From the NCBI RefSeq assembly GCF_002197665.1, contig NZ_NBBJ01000005.1, forward strand, positions 124,001 through 188,000: a stretch of DNA of 64,000 nucleotides, read 5' to 3'. Numbering within the stretch: position 1 is the stretch's first letter; every line of letters begins with the position of its first letter. A program made the translations under genes and the position numbers. Below the pieces are notes generated by a model, which was not told the DNA's origin, did no database searches, and worked only from the letters and a program-made list of their open reading frames with translations. This document shows positions 58,702 through 64,000 of this stretch, piece after piece. Source of the DNA: Sphingomonas mucosissima. GTDB taxonomy: Bacteria > Pseudomonadota > Alphaproteobacteria > Sphingomonadales > Sphingomonadaceae.

Positions 58702-59679
58702 TTATCGGCCCGCAGCCGTGAGCAACGCGTTAGAGGGCCGACCGACCGGCGCGCTCGACACAGGCGGTGCACGCGCATCGAGTGTTGCAAGCCAACGTGC
58801 GGCCCCGGCGCCGATCGAAACCTGAGGCTCGGACGGCTCGAGCCCGGCCCCTTGTTCCCAGATTGCGATTGTTCTTACCGCCTCGTGCGCAGCCGCGGCG
58901 AGCGGCTGGGGCTTGCGCAACGCATGGTTGATCAGCGCATCCCCGAAAAACGTCCAGTCGTTGTCGGCCTGACAACCGAACGACGTCCGTTCCGATGAGG
59001 CGGCGGTGATGATCGCTGTGGTATCGCTGGAGAGGATGGGCACGAACACGCCAGCATAGCAGGCGCTGACCAGGATCAATCGGTTGCGGATGCCCAGTTG
59101 TGATAGTGTGCCCCACAGGCGGCGAGGCGAAATCGCGCCAAACCCCTGATCCGCATCATTGTAGACGATGCCGAACCGAGCACCGTGGCTGGTGACATAT
59201 AGGACCAGCACGTCCTCTGATGTGTCCATCAATTCTGCGACACGGGCCAGCACCACTTCGAGATTGGCCGGAGAGCCCATCGGTAGCGCGCTCTCTGCGG
59301 TGCCGTCAGTTCCGGCGAGCACAATCGTTCGACGCTCCGCATCATAGCGGCGGCCAAGCACCCGTCCTGCCTCGCGTGCCTCTCGGCCGAAGACCGGATC
59401 GCTATCAAGCGCGACAGCGACGACAAAGGCGTCCACCGTGCCTTTGCGTTGCGGCGCAAGGCCGTTGAGAGCGGTTGCAAGGCGGCGATGTTCGGCCAGC
59501 TGCCATCCGGGCGCGCGATCATGTTCGATGGCGCCGCCCTGGTCCGCCAATTCGATCAGGCTGGCCTCTCCAGCGCCGGTCACGATCGACATGGGACGTG
59601 TGTGCTGTGGGGGGCGATAAGTCTGCGCAGATGAAGCCCCCGCCAGCGCAGCCAGCAGGATCGTCAGCAGCCTCTTCAT
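58702..59679 (-). CDS. C13-type (legumain/caspase-fold) cysteine peptidase, exported
   Basis: 325 residues from ATG 59679, chosen because GGAGGG lies eight bases before it. Signal peptide MKRLLTILLAALAGASS. Catalytic His in TSHGARFG and Cys in LVSACYAGVF are the caspase/C13 dyad. A DNDADQGFG-type loop is between them. Function unknown; such enzymes cleave after Asp or Asn. Confidence 0.82.
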   Translation of the reverse strand: MKRLLTILLAALAGASSAQTYRPPQHTRPMSIVTGAGEASLIELADQGGAIEHDRAPGWQLAEHRRLATALNGLAPQRKGTVDAFVVAVALDSDPVFGREAREAGRVLGRRYDAERRTIVLAGTDGTAESALPMGSPANLEVVLARVAELMDTSEDVLVLYVTSHGARFGIVYNDADQGFGAISPRRLWGTLSQLGIRNRLILVSACYAGVFVPILSSDTTAIITAASSERTSFGCQADNDWTFFGDALINHALRKPQPLAAAAHEAVRTIAIWEQGAGLEPSEPQVSIGAGAARWLATLDARAPPVSSAPVGRPSNALLTAAGR

Positions 59680-59852
59680 GGGACGCACCCTCCCCTGGAC
59701 ACATCACAATGGGCCGACGCGCGCCTGTCAATCGCTTGATTGCAGGACCACGCGGCTATTGGTCGGGCCGGAAGGAGCGGCCCGCATGATCAACCTTTGT
59801 TTTCTACCGCAGACGCATATTGTTTGATGATCGGCACAAGGGAGGCACTCGT

Positions 59853-60455
59853 ATGATCGAGTTCTTTTTCGATTGTTCCAGCCCTTGGACGTGGCTGGGC
59901 TTTGAGAGCGTCCAGACGATGGCAGAGGAGCTTGGCGCCGAAATCACCTGGCGCCCGATCCTCGTCGGCGGCGTGTTCAACGCGGTCAACGGCAGCGTCT
60001 ATGAAGGTCGCAAGAACCCGGTTCCGGCGAAGGCACGCTATATGCTGAAGGACCTGCAAGACTGGGCGCGCCTCCAGCAACTCTCGATCAAGTTTCCGCC
60101 GAGTGTCTTCCCTGTCAACAGCGTCAAGGTGATGCGCGGCTGCTGCTGGCTGGGACAGGACTGCGTCGCCTTCGCCCGCGCCGCTTTTCAGGCATATTGG
60201 ACCGATGATCGCGACATTTCGGATGATGTCGTGATTGCAGAGGTCGGGGAGAGGGCAGGCCTGGATGTGGACGCGCTGTTCGCCGCTATCGCGAGCGAAG
60301 CAGTCAAAGCGCAGCTACGCGACAATACTGACGAACTGATCGCGCGGGGTGGCTTCGGCTCGCCAACCATCTTCGTTGCGGGGGACGATATGTTCTTCGG
60401 CAACGATCGTATGCCGCTAGTCCGCGCCGCGATCGAGGCTCAGCGCGCGGGCTGA
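59853..60455 (+). CDS. DsbA-fold 2-hydroxychromene-2-carboxylate isomerase family protein
   Basis: 200 residues from ATG 59853 (GGGAGG upstream). The active-site segment FDCSSPWTWLG has the conserved Ser of this glutathione-dependent family; FGSPTIFV precedes the C-terminal helix. It could act on aromatic-ring cleavage products. Its end overlaps the convergent DUF389 gene by 16 bases. Confidence 0.85.
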   Translation: MIEFFFDCSSPWTWLGFESVQTMAEELGAEITWRPILVGGVFNAVNGSVYEGRKNPVPAKARYMLKDLQDWARLQQLSIKFPPSVFPVNSVKVMRGCCWLGQDCVAFARAAFQAYWTDDRDISDDVVIAEVGERAGLDVDALFAAIASEAVKAQLRDNTDELIARGGFGSPTIFVAGDDMFFGNDRMPLVRAAIEAQRAG

Positions 60456-61861
60456 GCGCTGGTCCAGTCGAGTGTGAGTGTGTCACCGCGACGGCTCGGT
60501 CCGGCCGTGACGCGAACTCCGTCGGTTGTCAACTGGGTGATCGCTGCGTCTCGTGCAGTAGCTGGGCCAGAGACGGTGATGCCGCGATCGAGCCGGCGAG
60601 CGGCCCATGCCGCCACGCCAAGCGCGTCAGCATCCGGCGTTTCGTCTGCGATAGGGATGATGGGTAGCGCCCCGTCCGGCGGGGTCAGATCGACCGTCCA
60701 GTTGCCGTTTGCCAAAGTCGCGCGCTGTTCAACGGCACGATAGGTGGCAAAATCAGCGCCGGGCAAGGGCGCAAGGCGCACCGCCGCGCGCCGCGCCACG
60801 GTATCGACCAGCACTTCCTCTTCCGGAACACCGGCGATTAGCGCGATGCGTTCGGCGACGACGTTTCGCGCGTCGCGTGCAACTGGTGCGCGCCCATCGC
60901 TCGACTGCGCCGCTGCGATCTGCGCGGCTTCTCCGGCACCGCTCTCAAGCCCGACCCGGATCTGATCGACGTGAAGATCGAGCGGAATGCGCACCGCTTC
61001 GCGCGTGGCCGCTATGACTTGGGCGTCGGCACCGGGAACGATCATTGGCGTAAGCACGATTGCACGGACTACCGCCGGCTCGCGAGCGAAATCGATATCC
61101 AGCTGACTGATCCGGGCATTGGAGCTGAACGGCTGCAAGACGGCCTCGCGGATCTGACGCCGCGCGAAGCTTTCCACAGCGATCTGCTTCAAGGCGAAGC
61201 CGAGCGGAACTGCAAGGGCGGCGAGACCAGCGACAATCAGCGTGCCCTGAAGCCGGGTCTGCCCGGGAGAAAGGTGCGCGCCGAAGCCGTAGAGGCGCGC
61301 AACTGTTGCAGCGGTGAGCGCGATGGTAATCAGGTTGGTGAGGAACAGCAGCAGCGATCCGCCGAGCACCGTCCAATTCTGAGTCGCGAGCCCGAAGCCG
61401 ACAACCGCGAGCGGCGGCATCAACGCAGTGGCGATGGCCACGCCGACGACGGTCGTCGAACGTTCGTTGATGATCGCGTAGGAGCCGGCAAGCGCTGACA
61501 ACAGCGCAACCAGAAGATCGAACAGGTTGGGACGTGTTCGAACCGCGATCTCGGATGTCACGGTCTGGATCGGCGAGGCTGCCACGATGATGGTCGACAG
61601 ACCAACCGCGAACAATGCGCCGAGCAGCAGCGCCCAGACGGACCTACGTATTTCGTTCAGATCGAACGTAGCGATGCCAAAGCCCAGCCCGATGATGGGC
61701 AGCATCAGCGGCGAAATCAGCATCGCGCCAATGATCACCGCACTTGACGGCAGAAGCAGTCCAAGGATCGCGATCCCCGCGGATATCAAGATCGCGAACA
61801 GATACGATCCCGACCAGCCGGACTCTGCGACTATCCGCTCGATAACGGCGGCATGGTGCAC
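60440..61861 (-). CDS. DUF389 (TIGR00341-type) membrane protein
   Basis: 473 residues. About six membrane helices in the N-terminal half (LFAILISAGIAILGLLL, GAMLISPLMLPIIGLGFGI, ALLLGALFAVGLSTIIV), then a soluble part. Function unknown. The start is GTG 61861. It sits between the DsbA-fold gene and sdhA. Confidence 0.82.
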   Translation of the reverse strand: MHHAAVIERIVAESGWSGSYLFAILISAGIAILGLLLPSSAVIIGAMLISPLMLPIIGLGFGIATFDLNEIRRSVWALLLGALFAVGLSTIIVAASPIQTVTSEIAVRTRPNLFDLLVALLSALAGSYAIINERSTTVVGVAIATALMPPLAVVGFGLATQNWTVLGGSLLLFLTNLITIALTAATVARLYGFGAHLSPGQTRLQGTLIVAGLAALAVPLGFALKQIAVESFARRQIREAVLQPFSSNARISQLDIDFAREPAVVRAIVLTPMIVPGADAQVIAATREAVRIPLDLHVDQIRVGLESGAGEAAQIAAAQSSDGRAPVARDARNVVAERIALIAGVPEEEVLVDTVARRAAVRLAPLPGADFATYRAVEQRATLANGNWTVDLTPPDGALPIIPIADETPDADALGVAAWAARRLDRGITVSGPATARDAAITQLTTDGVRVTAGPSRRGDTLTLDWTSAQPAR

Positions 61862-61942
61862 CTTGCCCGACGTGCGCGAGCGCCACCAGCGCGCGATTAC
61901 CGCGCCTCGTGTGATGCTCGCGCTGCTGACGCGGTGCAGGGC

Positions 61943-63745
61943 TTAATACACCCGCTTCTTTGGCTTGATGTATTCGGCGTCGTCGGTGAGCGTGTAATCG
62001 TGCACCGGACGGTAATCGATCGCGCAGCTGCCACCCTTGCCGCCCCAGCCATCGAACGTCGCGATCGTGTGCTTCATCCAGTTCGCGTCGTCACGCTCAG
62101 GATAATCCTCGTGCATGTGTGCGCCGCGGCTTTCCTTGCGGTTCTCCGCGCCACGCATCGTTACAACGGCCTGGCTGATCAAATTGTCGAGCTCCAGCGT
62201 CTCCACCAGGTCGGTGTTCCAGATCAGCGAGCGATCCTCGATGCCAACATCTTCCATCGACTTGTAGATTGCGTCGATCTTGGTCACGCCCTCCGACAGC
62301 AGCTCGCTGTCGCGGAACACGGCGGCGTGGCGCTGCATTGTCCTTTGCATCTCGGCGCGGATCCTCGCCGTCGGCGATCCACCGGTGGCGTTGCGGAAGT
62401 GGTCGAGCCGGCCGAGCGCCATTTCTTCCGAGCCCTTGGGCAGCGGATTGTGCGGCGTGTTCGGCTTCAGCGTTTCCTTGAGGCGCAGGCCGGTCGCGCG
62501 GCCGAACACGACAAGGTCGATCAGTGAGTTGGAGCCGAGGCGGTTCGCGCCGTGCACCGAGACGCAGGCCGCTTCACCGACCGCGAACAGGCCGGGTACG
62601 ATGGCGTCCGGATCGCCGTTCTTCAGCTGGACGACTTCGCCGTGATAGTTCGTCGGGATGCCGCCCATGTTGTAGTGGACGGTCGGCGTGACGGGGAGCG
62701 GCTGGCGCGTCAGATCCACGCCGGCGAAGATCTTGCCCGTCTCGGTGATGCCCGGCAGACGCTCTGCCAGCACCTTTGGATCGATGTGATCGAGGTGAAG
62801 GAAGATGTGGTCCTTGTCCTTGCCGACGCCGCGACCTTCGCGCATTTCCGCCGCCATCGACCGTGACACCACGTCGCGACTGGCGAGGTCCTTCGCGCTC
62901 GGCGCATAGCGCTCCATGAAGCGCTCGCCCTCGGAATTGGTGAGGTAGCCACCTTCGCCGCGTGCACCCTCGGTGATGAGGACGCCCGCGCCGTAGATGC
63001 CCGTTGGGTGGAACTGCACGAATTCCATGTCCTGCAGCGGCAGGCCGGCGCGCAGCGCCATGCCGTTGCCATCACCAGTGCAGGTGTGCGCCGACGTGGC
63101 CGACTGATACACGCGGCCACCGCCGCCCGTCGCCAGCACCACCGCATGGGCACGGAAGCGATGGATCTGCCCCGTTTCCATGTTCAGTGCGATCACGCCG
63201 CGGCACGCGCCGTTCTCCATGATGAGATCGAGCGCGAAATACTCGACGTAGAAGTCCGCGTCATACTTCAGCGACTGCTGATACAGCGCGTGGAGCATGG
63301 CGTGGCCGGTACGGTCGGCTGCGGCGCACGTGCGCTGCACCGGGGGGCCTTCGCCCATGTTCTGCATATGGCCGCCGAACGGGCGCTGGTAGATCGTCCC
63401 GTCGTCATTACGGCTGAACGGCACGCCTGCGTGCTCCAGCTCGTAAACCGCGGCGGGCGCCTCGCGCACCATATATTCGATCGCGTCCTGGTCACCGAGC
63501 CAGTCAGAGCCCTTGACCGTATCGTACATGTGCCAGGACCAGTGGTCCGGCGAATTGTTGCCAAGGCTGGCCGCGATGCCGCCCTGTGCCGCCACGGTGT
63601 GGCTGCGGGTCGGGAACACCTTGGTGATGCAGGCGGTCTTCAGGCCCGCTTCGGCAATGCCCATCGTCGCGCGCAGGCCCGAGCCGCCCGCGCCGACGAC
63701 GACCGCGTCATAGGTATGATCGATTATCTGGTAAGCGGCGGGCAT
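61943..63745 (-). CDS. sdhA: succinate dehydrogenase flavoprotein subunit
   Basis: 600 residues from ATG 63745. FAD motif [20 protein letters not shown], the histidyl-FAD site SHTVAAQGG, and the active-site Arg in NRLGSNSL. It starts inside the sdhD stop (TGATG overlap), so the two are coupled. It is separated from sdhB by five genes. Confidence 0.97.
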   Translation of the reverse strand: MPAAYQIIDHTYDAVVVGAGGSGLRATMGIAEAGLKTACITKVFPTRSHTVAAQGGIAASLGNNSPDHWSWHMYDTVKGSDWLGDQDAIEYMVREAPAAVYELEHAGVPFSRNDDGTIYQRPFGGHMQNMGEGPPVQRTCAAADRTGHAMLHALYQQSLKYDADFYVEYFALDLIMENGACRGVIALNMETGQIHRFRAHAVVLATGGGGRVYQSATSAHTCTGDGNGMALRAGLPLQDMEFVQFHPTGIYGAGVLITEGARGEGGYLTNSEGERFMERYAPSAKDLASRDVVSRSMAAEMREGRGVGKDKDHIFLHLDHIDPKVLAERLPGITETGKIFAGVDLTRQPLPVTPTVHYNMGGIPTNYHGEVVQLKNGDPDAIVPGLFAVGEAACVSVHGANRLGSNSLIDLVVFGRATGLRLKETLKPNTPHNPLPKGSEEMALGRLDHFRNATGGSPTARIRAEMQRTMQRHAAVFRDSELLSEGVTKIDAIYKSMEDVGIEDRSLIWNTDLVETLELDNLISQAVVTMRGAENRKESRGAHMHEDYPERDDANWMKHTIATFDGWGGKGGSCAIDYRPVHDYTLTDDAEYIKPKKRVY

Positions 63746-64000
63746 CAATTTGCTCCGAATGCGATCTTCAGGATCGCGAAAAGGGCCGTGCCGGTGACGG
63801 CAGCGGTGAACAGGTTGAGCGCGACCATGGCAGCGACACGGCGTGCATCACGCTGATAATCCTCGATTACCACCTGAAGACCGATGCGGAAGTGGTAGAA
63901 GACCGACGCAACCAGCAGGATCATCGGCACGGCGACCCAGGCCGAGGACAGCCATTCGCGCATTGCGCCGTAATCATAGCCGGGGCGGCGAGCGAGCGAG
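63745..64000 (-). CDS. sdhD: succinate dehydrogenase membrane anchor subunit (5' end outside window)
   Basis: The frame is open to the window end, and an internal Met at 63963 is not the start. The visible part reads [20 protein letters not shown] and [15 protein letters not shown], with the heme/quinone-region His and Tyr, then a last membrane helix. It anchors SdhAB in the inner membrane. sdhC should lie just beyond the window. Confidence 0.9.
   Translation of the reverse strand, partial: SLARRPGYDYGAMREWLSSAWVAVPMILLVASVFYHFRIGLQVVIEDYQRDARRVAAMVALNLFTAAVTGTALFAILKIAFGAN

Overview
The window looks like the chromosome of an alphaproteobacterium of the Sphingomonas group. The reasons are GC-rich coding sequence, ATGA/TTGA-coupled gene starts, a split sdh locus beside an mdh-sucD-sucA-odhB cluster, a DUF6491 protein, palindromic repeats of a type I associate with sphingomonads, and a dnaK promoter matching the alphaproteobacterial heat-shock consensus. 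This is inference from gene content; no marker gene such as 16S is present.

Layout. 1-4149: a catabolic cluster (flavin monooxygenase, two acyl-CoA dehydrogenases, SDR). 4146-8924: housekeeping genes nth-dapB, a sirtuin, and lepB-rnc-era. 9101-12613: pgi, a VapBC toxin-antitoxin pair whose start codon is embedded in a palindrome, and glutathione reductase. 12663-14984: two poorly known genes, a methyltransferase and a periplasmic copper chaperone. 15103-18725: dnaK-dnaJ with a sigma32-type promoter, then a DUF6491 protein. 18805-18881: tRNA-Arg(CCG).

18835-33118 is a mobile island of about 14.2 kb. It is bounded by perfect 47-bp copies of the tRNA-Arg 3' end and visibly poorer in G+C than its flanks. 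It carries a tyrosine integrase next to attL, an SF2-helicase-like ATPase (probable replication protein), a MucR-like regulator with a decayed zinc finger, several small proteins, two secreted proteins of unknown role, a zinc-ribbon/SHOCT membrane protein, an RTX protein with an HELGH metalloprotease motif, a serine recombinase, and next to attR a 1119-residue SIR2-NACHT protein that resembles antiphage NLR-like (Avs/bNACHT) sensors. There are no capsid, tail or conjugation genes, so I read it as a phage-satellite-like or mobilisable defence island. Its non-coding parts hold a strongly structured stretch (23767-23950) with mutually exclusive stems and a sequestered Shine-Dalgarno.

33294-47354: M48 peptidase, a small membrane protein, a metallophosphatase, the wecB-wecC pair (UDP-ManNAcA synthesis), galU, a ThiF/MoeB-type enzyme, dut, three low-complexity exported proteins, a DUF4197 protein, tRNA-Gly(CCC), a DUF885 peptidase-like protein and an L,D-transpeptidase. 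47450-64000 (almost all minus strand): TCA-cycle genes (odhB, sucA, sucD, mdh, sdhB, sdhA, partial sdhD) interleaved with zapE, a thioesterase, creD, a ClpP-like protease, a C13-type cysteine peptidase, a DsbA-fold isomerase and a DUF389 membrane protein. sucC is absent from the cluster and sdhB is separated from sdhA by five genes. Two inverted pairs of REP-like palindromes lie in this part.
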